Shown here: positions 45,441 to 56,820 of the stretch, one piece after another | Layout of the letters: each line of letters starts with the position of its first letter | Position numbering within the stretch: position 1 is the first letter of the stretch | Source of the DNA: Arenicola marina | Lineage: Eukaryota > Annelida > Polychaeta > Arenicolidae | Direction: 5' to 3' | DNA: 64,000 nucleotides | Assembly: GCA_964019135.1 (NCBI GenBank) | Contig: OZ025257.1 | Coordinates: 17,201,971-17,265,970, forward strand | The notes under the pieces: generated by a model | Seen by the model: the letters and a program-made list of their open reading frames with translations, nothing else | Told to the model about the DNA's origin: nothing | Database searches by the model: none | Position numbers and translations under genes: made by a program

Positions 45441-47814
45441 AAAGTTAATAAAGTCTTCATGTAAGTCACTTCTCTTCAGTAGTTTATGTTGATATCATTT
45501 CAGAAGAACAAAAATAGAATAACGGTTTTGACAACTCGCGACCGAGTCTATAAGTCAAAGCTAAATGTTAGCTACATATATACAAGCAGCAGAACAATTT
45601 CGATACGCTTGAGCTAAAACAAAACCATGACTCATTATTCCAAGCAAGTTAGCGATACGTGAACATTATCGTCAAGCATAATTGACACTTAACCTTGATC
45701 ACCAGGCACTCCGCCTTCATTGTGCCTTAAGTCGGGTTGTTCGATCTAGAGCATTAAAATTTCTTTTGTGAGTTGCGTTTTTGTTTCATTTATTTAACGT
45801 GAAACTGCAAATATAAAAATGCGGATATTGACACACGTGAACACTTTATAAGTCAAATATCATTTATTTAAACCCATATAAGCAAACGTCAAACTAATGA
45901 CAAGATGCCCATGCAGACTAAGTAAAATATAATAATACACAAGTAAATTAGCAGATATCATTAGTAAATCTTAGAACGATTCAAACCAAAAACTAATCAA
46001 TATATATTTGATCCGGCAATCATGTCAAAATATAGATGACATGTTCCCAAACTGCTATTTTATCAACACTAGACAACAGAAAACGAGCGGCTCCCTCCCC
46101 ACTTCCGTTATGTAGGTCGCACTCTTGTAATTTCACTGCGACCTTATTTTTGAACTTTTACATTCCTCAACGTCTGATACTCGCTAACACGTGATATTCA
46201 GCTTACACTAACACATGGCACAGCATACAGCCTATGGCAGGACACATCGTAATGTCTAAACCATATGGGTTCTCTCTCTGCTATATATTAGCAGGTGCCC
46301 ATATATATACGGCCTCCACGAACACTTTCAAGAACACTCAAATACTACAAATACTGTCAACTCATGCTCATCTGTGACACAATGAATTATAAAATCATCT
46401 GTTCCTATCTGCCCGACCTTTTCCCTGACCACATCCTTTAAAACCACATGCCAAATACAACAAGTATAACTTGGCTATTCGGCCTCTTCTCAAGACACGC
46501 TCTTAACAGGAAACATACAACAAACACGACTGATATTCTGTTCACTGATATGACAATCATATATGTCCCGCCGTAATAGTCATGACACTGTTTTCACAAT
46601 GTTTCACCAAATTAGAATGAGCAAATCAGTACCGCAATACTTTTAGAAAGCTGTGTGCCCTTCAATGCGAGTAATATACAACTTAACCATGTATATGCAA
46701 CAAACACAACCAGGCCCAAGCGATTGATCCGGCTAGAAAACTGGGTCGCTGAAATTACATTAGACATAGAACAAAACTGGCAAACATGCAAATCGCTGTG
46801 CAATGACGAAGGTGTAACATAGATAGCTTTCACTCTGACAGAAGGCATACACAAAGCGGGGAAAAGAACTTTGGGGGTTCTCAAAAGGACAACAAACTGC
46901 ATTCTCAAACCCAAATGCGATATCTATATGCTGGCACGTTGGTAACCATATGCTCAGCCGGCTGCTGTTCGCCACGTGCATCAGGGTAAACATTGATAAG
47001 CTCTCCGATATGTACTGTCCATTAATTTTGCCATGACGACCTCTGTTCTAACTGCGACATGTCGGCATTCTGAGTCAGAACCAGAGTTAGAATACATTTA
47101 TTTGACCAAGAAAAACATATGTGCAACAAAATTACATATCATGACCCACTTAACTAAAGAAATAACGTGATCGGGAAACTCGCATAAAGGACCGGAAGGC
47201 CGCTGTCGTGCCAGCCACCCTGATTCAAGAAAAAATATAATTGAACTAAGAGGTCAACAATTAGTGCAAAGAAACCTAAACTCAACTACTGGCATATGGA
47301 AAATAATGCAAACAGGTGAACATGAGAAACCTCATAATAAAATGAATAAACATAATTCCTAATAATAATAATCATTTAATCCCATATCATTGGTCTTATT
47401 GGGCTTATTTTAATGGCAAATTATTTACGATACACGTTGGCAACTATAGCAGTTGACATGTGAACCTTCACAGTTGTACAATCCTACCAGATAATACTTG
47501 ACATATAACGTGACGCCCTTCAAACTATGCTTAAAATCGTTTCTCTCACAATCAGATGCAGTAAATTCTGCCAGCAATAGCTTTGTCATGACTCGCCATT
47601 CTGCATTTCAGTACTTTTGCTTAACTTAGATGATTCGCCATACTACCAGGAAGAGCTGCTAACTTTGGCAGAAGTCAACAACACTGCATTACAGAGCTTG
47701 TCCTAGGCATGCCTAGTAGAATATACCCTGATGCCACAAGTAGGAGTTGAGCCCACATCGACTTAAGTGACAACGCCCAGGCTTGGAACCGAGTCACGAG
47801 GACTGGTAGTTTCC
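45441..47814. other. No gene recognised; rearranged unit sequence
   Basis: 45570-46150 is a diverged copy of about 2935-3260. 46905-47700 matches 7800-8600. 47710-47814 matches 9330-9437. Between 46200 and 46900 I see only AT-rich sequence with weak minus-strand open frames and no family signature. Confidence 0.5.
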
Positions 47815-48759
47815 CTAAGTGATAAAATAAGGATTTAATCTCCCCACTGAAAACCCTTGCTTGTTTTTTGGTTCATAGTTGCACTGGAATATCTCGATGA
47901 TCTGCCCTGCCCTCTTCGCTGACTCCCAGACGTCGCCCAACTCCTTCATCCACCCTAACCTGTTATCCGGGTAGTTGTCCAGCAGGATGATGTTTTCAAC
48001 GCTGGCCATCTGCCGGAAGTTATTGAGGTCCGAGAGACATACGGGGTTCGTGTGGCCCCCGTCGATGGATATGACGTCACACTTGACTGCGGGGTTTGCC
48101 TGGCGGAACGCAGGAAGCGATGTCGTGGAATCGCCCCACGTGACCGTCAATCTCCCTGGAAACCGTTGCTGTAGGTACTCGGCCATCGGGTGTGCGTAGA
48201 TATGTTTACCGATGTCGAAGGAGTACACAGTAGTGTTGGGGTTCGCCTGTAGCCACATAAAACTACTATGGCCACCATTAAACCCGGTCTCACACACTGT
48301 CCTGACTAACGGCGCGCGGACTATGTGGTAATAGGCGATAAACTCTTCTATGTACTTTGCACTTGAGCCCTCCTTTATGCCACCCACCGATTTCAGCCTT
48401 TCATTAAACAGATCGTACTCTCGTTGGAACGGTTCCGGGAAAGGCGAATCCTTGTCAACGTTGTTGAATAAATTCTGACAATGCGTCAAACCGTTCGGCA
48501 CAAAAGAGAAGATATCATCCCAGTTCCATGTTTGTCTGAGCGGACTGATTAGACCCTCGGTTCGGCTGGGTGGCCGGCCTAGTACGATCGAATCCAAGGG
48601 CGCCTTATTTCGGGAGTAACCATTATGAACCGTTCTGTACAGATACAGGACGGCGAGGAGGACGAGGGCTGGGAAGACAAGCCACAGATGGACTCTTTTG
48701 GGGAGACGCCATTTTGAACTGTGCGTAGCAGGTTTGCCGGAGCTTTGCGCCTGCATCAT
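47815..48759 (-). CDS. Type II membrane class I methyltransferase-like protein, copy B2
   Basis: Intact single-exon frame, 314 aa, starting MMQAQSSGKPATHSSKWRLP at 48759. A single membrane anchor (VHLWLVFPALVLLAVLYLYR, about residues 23-42) is followed by a stem and the SAM-binding domain with ETGFNGGHS, YSFDIGKH, DVISIDGGHT and LLDNYP, all as in A1. The catalytic part is nearly identical to A1, while the N-terminal 60 residues differ more. The end RLNPYFIT is conserved. A secretory-pathway methyltransferase is the best guess; substrate unknown. Its upstream DNA is abnormal: unit sequence stops at about 48769 and resumes at 52232, so the ancestral CCAAT module is 3.46 kb away. Expression would need a new promoter or a long leader. 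Confidence 0.85.
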   Translation of the reverse strand: MMQAQSSGKPATHSSKWRLPKRVHLWLVFPALVLLAVLYLYRTVHNGYSRNKAPLDSIVLGRPPSRTEGLISPLRQTWNWDDIFSFVPNGLTHCQNLFNNVDKDSPFPEPFQREYDLFNERLKSVGGIKEGSSAKYIEEFIAYYHIVRAPLVRTVCETGFNGGHSSFMWLQANPNTTVYSFDIGKHIYAHPMAEYLQQRFPGRLTVTWGDSTTSLPAFRQANPAVKCDVISIDGGHTNPVCLSDLNNFRQMASVENIILLDNYPDNRLGWMKELGDVWESAKRAGQIIEIFQCNYEPKNKQGFSVGRLNPYFIT

Positions 48760-48769
48760 GTCGAATAAC

Positions 48770-51700
48770 GGCCTTCTATTCCTTGTTTATCTGGCCCTTG
48801 CTTAGCCCAAGCCGAGGTATCAGTCCGCACGGTAGGTGTATGCTGGGTCTATGCCAGCCTAGGGTGGTATGTATGGGATTGGCGGGAAAGAAGGGTTCGA
48901 GCCGGAAGAGCACACTGTTCCAGTCTAGTCACGGCCGTCTCGGGGAGTCGCTAGGTGCCGAGGCGTTACCCGGTAGATGTACGGTGCTAGGTCGATGCGT
49001 GATATATGGCGCCTGGCGTTTCTATTTCGTATGGTGTGCATGCTTCTCTTGCGGCTTCAAAGTCCTCGTTCCTCCTAAGCCCGGGTTGACGATTGTACCG
49101 TATTAGCCACTCGGCAACCGTGTTATGGTATGATTAAGTCAACGCTTTGCCGGTCGGTCAGTTTTGTGGCCAAGTAGATGTGCCTGATAATCGGGCAAAG
49201 TCCAGCTATGGGTTTTTATGAAGAAATTTCGTCATATGTCAGTTGGTCGTGTTTGTATATTTGTATGTCTGCTTCACGAAAAAACGGGAAGTCTTCTTGT
49301 GACCTAACGGCTGCATACATCAGTTCGAAGTCTTTGGTATCTAATAGCTAGGCAATAGGGCTACATCATTCTCGTCACCCAGATTAAAAGATCAAAGGTC
49401 AAGGTCACAGCGATTTTTTTTGAAAAACTAACTAAAAACGTTTATATCTCTGTTCATATTGATGCTACAGATCTCTGGTCAGTGTCAAAATGTGCTATCA
49501 TTCAAGGCGCATTTTTAGGCATGTTTACTTTTTGATGCGTAATAGTCATTTTCGAGCAAAATGAGGTCATAATTTTTGCGGAAAACGCACTAAATGACCT
49601 CTGTCAGTTTTCTCGCCTTTGGACACATTTGCCATCAAGCTATCGCTATGATGTTCCAATATGCGATAGAGATATGAATTGAGATGAATTGTGTCGATTC
49701 TTAGTGTTTTCTAATGCGTCCCGTGACGTCACGATGACGTCATTTTTGGTACTTAAAAAATCGTCAAAAATGTATTTTACAAGTGCCTCCATCAAGAGAC
49801 ACCGAGATTATTTTCCTTAGCCTTAGCCTCAATGCTTACCGCATGCGATTGGATCAAATAGTGACGTCACAGGATTTTTTTGAAATTTGGCCAATGGTGA
49901 AAGATACAGCTTTTTGATGTTAGCAGATGCTACCACGGGCGTCCTATTCAAGCGATCACTCAATGCTTGCAGCTGTGGATGGATAATACTAAGCTGAGTC
50001 ATAATCTGTCGACATGGTTCTATAGCCATATAACATTTTGGTATGTAGTTGAAATCGTTTAACATGGGATCCTATGGGGAAAAATGAACTTATGTGAATA
50101 TGACCCACTTCCGCTCAAGCTACTTCAGTCTCCTTCACCACACAGTGAGGTAATATTACGTTAAAGCAAGTGATAAGAAAAACAAGGCGATCTCTGTATT
50201 ACTTTTTGTTTCCATGTCAACGAAGCCACTGGCCTAATGATAAACATACAGATTCTTGCCATTGAAAGAAAAATCGTCAAAAATCAGATAAAAAGGCTAA
50301 AATTGCAATCTTTTCGCCAACTAGTTGCCAATAAGCATTTACAGATTACTTAATGCTTCAATCCGGCGGATGTTGCTCAGTTATGGCGCTAGAGCGCTTC
50401 GAAGTGGGACGACACTTTTGCGAGGCCGCCAAATGGAGATTGTGTTCATCTTGAAAACAACGTCAAAATTAAGAAAAACATGCCAGAGCTGTGATCTTTA
50501 CGCCAAATGGTAGGGACCATTGATCTTCAGAGAACTATGAAAAGAAACAAATGAGTTGCTATATCACTTCGTCTGCAGTGTGCTTTGTTCTTGTCCTAGT
50601 GCAACTTTTGGCCATTTCGTCAAGCCATAGCTGAAGGACTATTCTTTCTATCGCCTAGCTCTTTAATATAATGAGTTGTGGCAGTGGCGTATTGCCACCT
50701 GGACGTTGTCGTGCGTCACGTCATAACGTCACTATAATTTCGGGACGTCACATATATTCTGTAAGCTATTACTCAGCTATTATAAGGGATGGCGTCAAAA
50801 ATTACGTCATAGCTAACGTGCTCCTACAAAATGTTAGCTTTGCTTTATTTTCAGCCACTTTGGCAAACGCTATCATAAATCGGGTTCATAAGTAGATATA
50901 TTAAGGAAATACTGAGTTCAGCAATCGCTCTTGACTTCAAAAATACATGTTTACTTAAACTCTAACATGGTATTAAATTGGCGGGCGGACGATGAGTCAC
51001 ATGGCGTCATCGTGATGTCACCGGCACAAACCACGGCTTGACCTCGAATTCCGCTAACATCGGTGAATACAGTGTGCAATTGCTCAAAATAGAGCCTGCG
51101 GTGCGCACCCTAGCATACCCCTAACCCTATCCCTAAGCCTAACCATACATAGCGCCTCCAGCGTGCATATTGCCAATTTAAAGGTCAAGCCAGCCGACTC
51201 GGCATGTCCAATAGTCAAGATGCTGGAATAAAAAAATGAACCTATTTTTCATTACTAATTAGCGAACAGCATCCCTGTTCGGATCAACAGGTTCAGAAAG
51301 ACACGCTCTATGACCCAAAACATTTTCGTCATCATCAGTGTCCCACTGAATTCTTGTTGCTGTTGTCGTCGCGGCATGACCGTAAGCTGGCCGACCGGCC
51401 GCCGGCGTGCAAGATTTTAACCGTTAACACTCCACAACCCCAGTCAACACCACACCCCACAGCTCAGCCCACACTCCCCCCACACCCCACAGCCCAGTTA
51501 ACACACACCCCACACCCCACACCGCACCCCATACCCAACACCCAAATTAACAACCCCATTCCACATCCCGCACCCCACATCCCACATCCCGCACCCCACA
51601 CCCCGCACCCCAGTCGACACACTCCACAGCCCACCCACACCACATCAACACAAACACCCCACATCCCATATCCCACAGCCCAGCCCACACCCTATACCGA

Positions 51701-52231
51701 ACACCCCAGATAACAAACCTACCCCACATCCCACACCCGACACTCTACCTCACACCCCATTCAACACCACACCCCACACCCAACACCCCAGTTAACAACC
51801 ACACACCCCACATCCAACACCCCTGTCAACACCCATCCTACACCCAACACAAACAGCCCAGTCAACACCGCACACCCGAGCCCACCCCACACCTATCCCC
51901 CTCCATCTCCCGCCAACCCCCCTCCCCAAATAGTCGGTCGGTTTGTGTGCAGTATTCGTACTCAAGTCGGCAGTGCGCCCCCCCCCCCACCCCACCAACC
52001 CCCCAAACCCTTGTAAAGAGAAGTCAGCTGCGAAAAACAGTTAAGCAGCACACACATCCTTAGACACTCCATTACCATCAAAGTTTCGAACACCCCTCAG
52101 AAGAGCACGAGGCGCCTTTTTTCAAGTTGGATACCCGGTTGAGCGAGTATGTAGGCTGTCGTATTTAGATAAAAGTTAGGCACGAGTTTGTCAACTTAGA
52201 TGCACTAAATATGTGGAGTGATAGTTGAGAG
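48770..52231. mobile_element. 3.46-kb insertion upstream of B2, origin unknown
   Basis: Absent from unit 1, where the flanks are continuous (CGAATAAC then AGTCTTGGCC, about 10397-10412). The left part is GC-richer with an open frame at 48783-49106 (107 codons) of no known family. The middle has AAGGTCAAGGTCAC and TGACGTCAC motifs. The right part is the C-rich satellite at 51425-51990. I see no terminal inverted repeats, LTRs or transposase, so its class is open. Confidence 0.5.
51425..51990 (+). repeat. C-rich CCCCACACC satellite
   Basis: About 560 bases almost without G on the plus strand, made of CCCCACACC, CCCCACATCC and CCAGTTAACA-type words in irregular order. The minus strand is G-rich in short G-runs and could form quadruplexes. 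Open frames on both strands here are by-products of composition. Confidence 0.88.
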
Positions 52232-52249
52232 TCTTGGCCAAAGTCTTCA

Positions 52250-52370
52250 ATCCGTATAACATGGATTTAGCATCAGTAAGTAATTCAATTCAATTGCATT
52301 TGCATTGATTTGCCTCGACTGCCGTATGCGATATGCGATGATTGGCTAAGCCAATTTGCAATTAAAATCG
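52250..52370 (-). promoter_or_regulatory. Displaced leader/promoter module of B2
   Basis: Matches the B1 module at 10430-10560 (ATGGATTTAGCATCAGTAAG on the plus strand, CCAAT on the minus strand near 52342). The B2 coding sequence ends 3.5 kb to the left because of the insertion. Confidence 0.4.
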
Positions 52371-52389
52371 ATAATTGAGCTACGCTTGA

Positions 52390-52690
52390 ATAAGCTTAGC
52401 CGGTTGTTGTTCGCATTGTATACCAGCGAATACAATGGCATGCTCTCCGAGGCGCAATGTCCACGCATTTGTCAGGACCTCTGACGTAACTGCGCCATGT
52501 CGGCGTTCTACAAGGACGAGCTTTGTCCTGCATGCAAGACGAGGTATGCTACCAGAAAGAGCTTTGTACTGACTGTGACATGTGGTATACTGCCAGGACG
52601 CCCTCTGTTCTAACTATGACATGTGGTATACTGCCAGGACGCCCTCTGTTCTAACTATGGGTGGGAGATGTTTTCAGCGATTGTTGTTGC
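52390..52690 (+). repeat. Reverse-transcriptase tail relic with 41-base tandem
   Basis: Counterpart of 10600-10860. Two adjacent, near-identical copies of a roughly 41-base unit (ATACTGCCAGGACGCCCTCT) lie at about 52579-52665. Confidence 0.6.
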
Positions 52691-52899
52691 AACACCAAAG
52701 GCAAATGTCGGGAAATAGGCAAACAGGAGCAGACTCTGGCACTAAGTATTGATCTAGTTGCACATTTTGGAACTTCCACCAGTACAAAGCCGCAAACCTG
52801 TTGCCAAGGGAATAAATGAATTGAATTTTGAATGAATGGTAAAAATCAGAAAAATAGACGGTCTAGTTTTCCCGTATGTTGGAATTCTTCCAAATCTAT

Positions 52900-53015
52900 C
52901 ACGTGTTATCGACGCTCTCTTGTGGCCTCTACAACGTACAGACTCTGTTGGGGTGGCGCCATTTGAATTTGAGGTTGATAGTTTTGGCCCAAGTTAGGTT
53001 TTTGCGGCATATTAA
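52900..53015 (-). pseudogene. Methyltransferase N-terminal relic C2
   Basis: Counterpart of C1. The start ATG has become ATT and small changes break the frame, but FKWR-like coding sequence next to GGCGCCA is still visible. No SAM domain follows. Confidence 0.55.
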
Positions 53016-53079
53016 CATAATAACATATCAGAGTAACACATGCAATTCTTTGAACAAATTATACAATCCTTCCAACATA

Positions 53080-53340
53080 AATGTAACACAGGAAAGATAG
53101 AGGGCAGCGGCTTGTATCATAGAAACAATGATCGACACCATAAGTGCAGTCAGTGCCGTCATTAACACGTAAACCCCAGACATAAGCCAACTACACTAGC
53201 ATTCGTATTGCTACATCGGTAACAATCCCGTGATATGGGATAGTTGATTTGACCCCCACACACTAGTCACCTCACCTCATAGACACGAGTTGAAGAGGTA
53301 GACCCGTGCGACTAAACACTTGGCTACAAACGTGACTTGA
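53080..53340 (-). promoter_or_regulatory. Leader module upstream of C2
   Basis: Counterpart of the C1 module at 11260-11530, high similarity over about 250 bases. Activity unknown. Confidence 0.35.
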
Positions 53341-53837
53341 TCCTATGATTACGTGGGCATTAAATACCACTCAGCCATAATCAACGCAAATAACATGCGC
53401 AAGTTTTGTTCAAGTGCCCCCAGGCAAGCCCGCTTCTCTAGGGGCCCAACGGTGTCAATGCAAAATTCTTTAGACGCAAACCGGAAATCGACTATAGCTT
53501 TTATCAAAATGTGTGCGCGTACAATCATGGTGTTTACGTAATTTATATAGCTTGTTCTGACATCAAGAACATGTGTCAACACTAGGTTGTTTCAGTTATA
53601 ATTTCTAGAAGAAATGTTAGAGCATATATCTTTTCCCTCCCTTTTTCCTGATCACATCATCGTCATAACGTAACCGAGCTTTCTTCCCGAGGAAAAGATA
53701 CACCAAGCTGGAATCCATCTAACTGGGACATAGAGCGGCTCTCCGGCTGGTTACGACTTAATACGTCGAACCAGGCAAGCTGCGCGGGCAACGCATCGAG
53801 CAAGGGGAAGGTCGCACTTCGTATTACTTGTAACTTA

Positions 53838-54005
53838 AATAAAACATGGTTCACGTTTTATTGACACAGTATTGGTAGATAGCACTTTGAGCTTGTAGTT
53901 CTCTATGATATGCCTACCAGTCACGCCCAGTAAAGCCACCGGCCGGGTAATTTGCAAATATTTACACTGATCTGGAGTGATCGGATGACAAGTATAGGCT
54001 ACGAT
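53838..54005 (-). other. Unrecognised open segment, counterpart of 11604-11765
   Basis: Contains HPITPDQCKYLQITRPVALL and GRHIIENYKLKVLSTNTVSI. Frame kept relative to unit 1 with a two-codon insertion. Family unknown. Confidence 0.3.
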
Positions 54006-56820
54006 CTCCGCCAGCAATTACAGTTTCTCAGTGATGAATGCAACTACCGATCAAAAAGGCACATTGCCAGAGAACAGTACTTTATATTTATTGTGGTAAC
54101 AGTATCTTCCTTTGCTTAAGTTTATTTCAAGTCGTATTTTGACAATCAAAATCAACACAAAATAGACCAGTAGTGCCACTTCTGCGTTTACACAGAAGAC
54201 GTTCACATGTACGTATCATATTTTGGATCAAATGGTGCATCATTTAAAATTGAAACTGGTGTGCCTAACTTGCTACCAAAAGACGTATATACATGTATGC
54301 AGTTTGCTTCAGTCATATCTTATCTTAATTGTTTCATAGCTCATTAAAGAGTTATGAAGTTCGCAGTTAACAAGTTAACACTTTTGAAATTACTTTTTAT
54401 CACTTACATTTCATGGCTCGCTCGCGCGTCGGGTACCAGCGCGTATGAGCAGCCATGTATCAGGGCTAGACGTCAACATGTCTCCTTGCTTTTTCGGTTT
54501 AACTTTCGCGTACAAAGTTTGAAGTAAAATGCCTAGCGCTTACATGCCTTCCCAGATTTTCTTTAAACCATATCATTATATATCAGTATGTGGTAACCAA
54601 GAAACGGCACACACAGCTAGGCAGCTAGGCAGCGAGGCCGCCCATTTAAACCGATAACCATGTCTTTTGTGTGTGACATCATGTTTCATTGTTATGCACC
54701 ATGTAACTATGGCAACGATTGTTTATTGAAGGGGCCGCATGGCGGTTTGGATCAGATTACAGGAGTTCAGCGGGAAGTGGCCCTAGCTACCACTGACCCA
54801 GATTAAGTAGTGCGGTACGGCAGTTGTGAGTACAGGCGGGTCTATAAGGCTGTACAGTCACTTCGGGATCTTATCGAGACCCGACGAGACAGGGATACCT
54901 ATGCTCTACGTCAACGCCTAGCATCAACGGCCTGTACGTGCTGCCTACCCTCCGGTTGTTTGCCTTCACTCGCCTCGCACACAAGATCGGCTAAAGCTGT
55001 CCTTGGAAGCACAAATAACCACTGAAGTTATGTGCATATCCGAATTATAACCATCCGAGTAGATTTATGTAATGTATGAGCGGTTAGCCAGTTGATAAAC
55101 CAGAATGCGGTTGTCTCATGAGTGACTGTCAGTGTCAGGCGATCTAACGTGCTGCGCGGGGTTTTCCATGTCGTATGACGTAATACTCATCATGACGCGC
55201 GTGTCTGCGCGCGGTATCTATGGTTACGTAACAACGCTCCTTATATGGACTGAGCAGGTGAGTACAATGGTGCTCCGTTTGTCGTAGAAATGTAAACATC
55301 GATGATCGGGCTCAAAATACAACGCTTCCAACAGTCTCATCGAACGGATCACATGCAATGTGGAGAGATAAATGTCTTATCTTTAATTATATTATGATTT
55401 TATAGTTAGCCATGTCTGGACCAAAGCAAACAAAAAATAGCTTCACACCCACTCGATTATTCACGCACAAACCGCGCAGCCGGCCGGTTCCCAACATTAA
55501 AATGTTGACTACAATGAGTGCGAGTCACGCAGTTGCAGCAAGGCACCAGCGTGATGCGCACTCGTTCTAAGAGCACGTGTTTTTTTTGTTGGTCCCCAAA
55601 AGACCTAAACCGGAAATAGAACCCGCGAGAACTGTACAGCCCTATTCTAGCACGTGCGGCGTTCACTAAATGTGTCCACTCTAAAACACTGGCTTTTCCA
55701 CTGTGGTTGTAAAGACTGTTCAACTAATCGTTATTGTGGTACGTACTGCCAATCCACAAGGAAGACAGTATCGTTGACTTTGGGCCCTTACAAGGGGCAT
55801 CATGTCTTTCACTAAACTCGTGCAATTGCTGATTGATGCGACGTTTGTCTGCAGAAGGTAGGGACGGAAATGTATGTTACGGTTATCATAAATAAGCCGC
55901 CAGATTTGCATCGTATCCTATGGTGATATTGTAAGAGAGTTTCGCGGTAGCACTAACCGACCATGAAAAGACAATGACATTAACTACATGAATTACTAGT
56001 GTGTTTGCACCCCTCGTCAATAGCAAAAGAATTACATATTTTTTCAACTCACATCAGCTAAATATTTTAGTTTATAAGTAATATATCGTAGCACGCCATG
56101 GTCATACACTTTGAAATCTTCTGCGTTATGAAAGATACTTTATCAGGCATATCATGATTTCAAGTATCGCCTTTCTGATGAAGCGTTTTTACTGGTCATC
56201 AAATTAAACTCCAGACGTTATGTTCTCCATGGTTGATCGATAATTGAAATTACTCGTGCGGTATTTTACTCTCTTAATAAAGAATATTAGAGAACTTCCT
56301 ACAAATGATATGGAGAAGCCTGAATTCGTTAACGATATATATCCATATTGGCATTTATCTTTAGCTTAAATGGTAAGGGGAAAAACAAATATATAACGTA
56401 ATTGCAAATTATATCTCGCAATAAAACTGTGACATTTTTGGGGGGTTCACATTTGCAAGTCATATGCTAGTGAAAATATTTAGGTGCAAGTTGGAGCTTG
56501 CTATTCCTATAAAATTAGTTGGATCCGTCAAATGTTTTACAAAGTACGACGTTTCCATTAAATTACGTTTCGAGACCTGAGCAGTTGATTATGTATTAGC
56601 TTTTATATGTTAGGCAACTGAAAGCCAAGATTTCCTGATCGTCGATCTGTTATTCAGTATTAACTGCACCGGGCAGTATGATTGCTACATTGTTACAACA
56701 AACATCGTTATCGGCGAACTGATCAAGAAAAATCAAACTGTATGCGTTAACGAATTGTTTCGCAACGAACTATTGTCGCGGTGTTGTCAAGTTGCCCCGT
56801 GAGTGTCGATTAACTGTCAA
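54006..56820. other. End of unit 2, no gene recognised; holds the empty transposon site
   Basis: At about 54751-54775 the sequence reads GGTTTGGATCAGATTACAGG, joining the left (12571) and right (35474) flanks of the transposon nest in unit 1. The stretch 54843-55670 is missing from unit 1. No exon recognised. Confidence 0.6.

Larger units (their letters stand above)
36472..56748. repeat. Segmental duplication unit 2
   Basis: Second tandem copy, about 20.3 kb. Relative to units 1 and 3 it lacks the receptor segment equivalent to about 1110-3170. It has gained an LTR element (39323-41255), L1-like fragments (42455-43740 and 44315-45440) and a 3.46-kb insertion (48770-52231). About 830 bases at 54843-55670 are also absent from unit 1. 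The site that holds the transposon nest in unit 1 is empty here at about 54760. Confidence 0.85.

Noticed and set aside
46612..46993. Overlapping minus-strand frames of 77 and 100 codons
   Set aside because: Different frames of the same sequence, no conserved motif, no counterpart in unit 1.
48783..49106. 107-codon frame as a real gene within the 3.46-kb insertion
   Set aside because: No family motif, no second copy in the window, and GC-rich composition favours chance open frames.
51354..51998. Proline/threonine/histidine-rich frame and opposite-strand glycine/cysteine-rich frames
   Set aside because: Direct consequence of the C-rich satellite; composition keeps several frames open at once.
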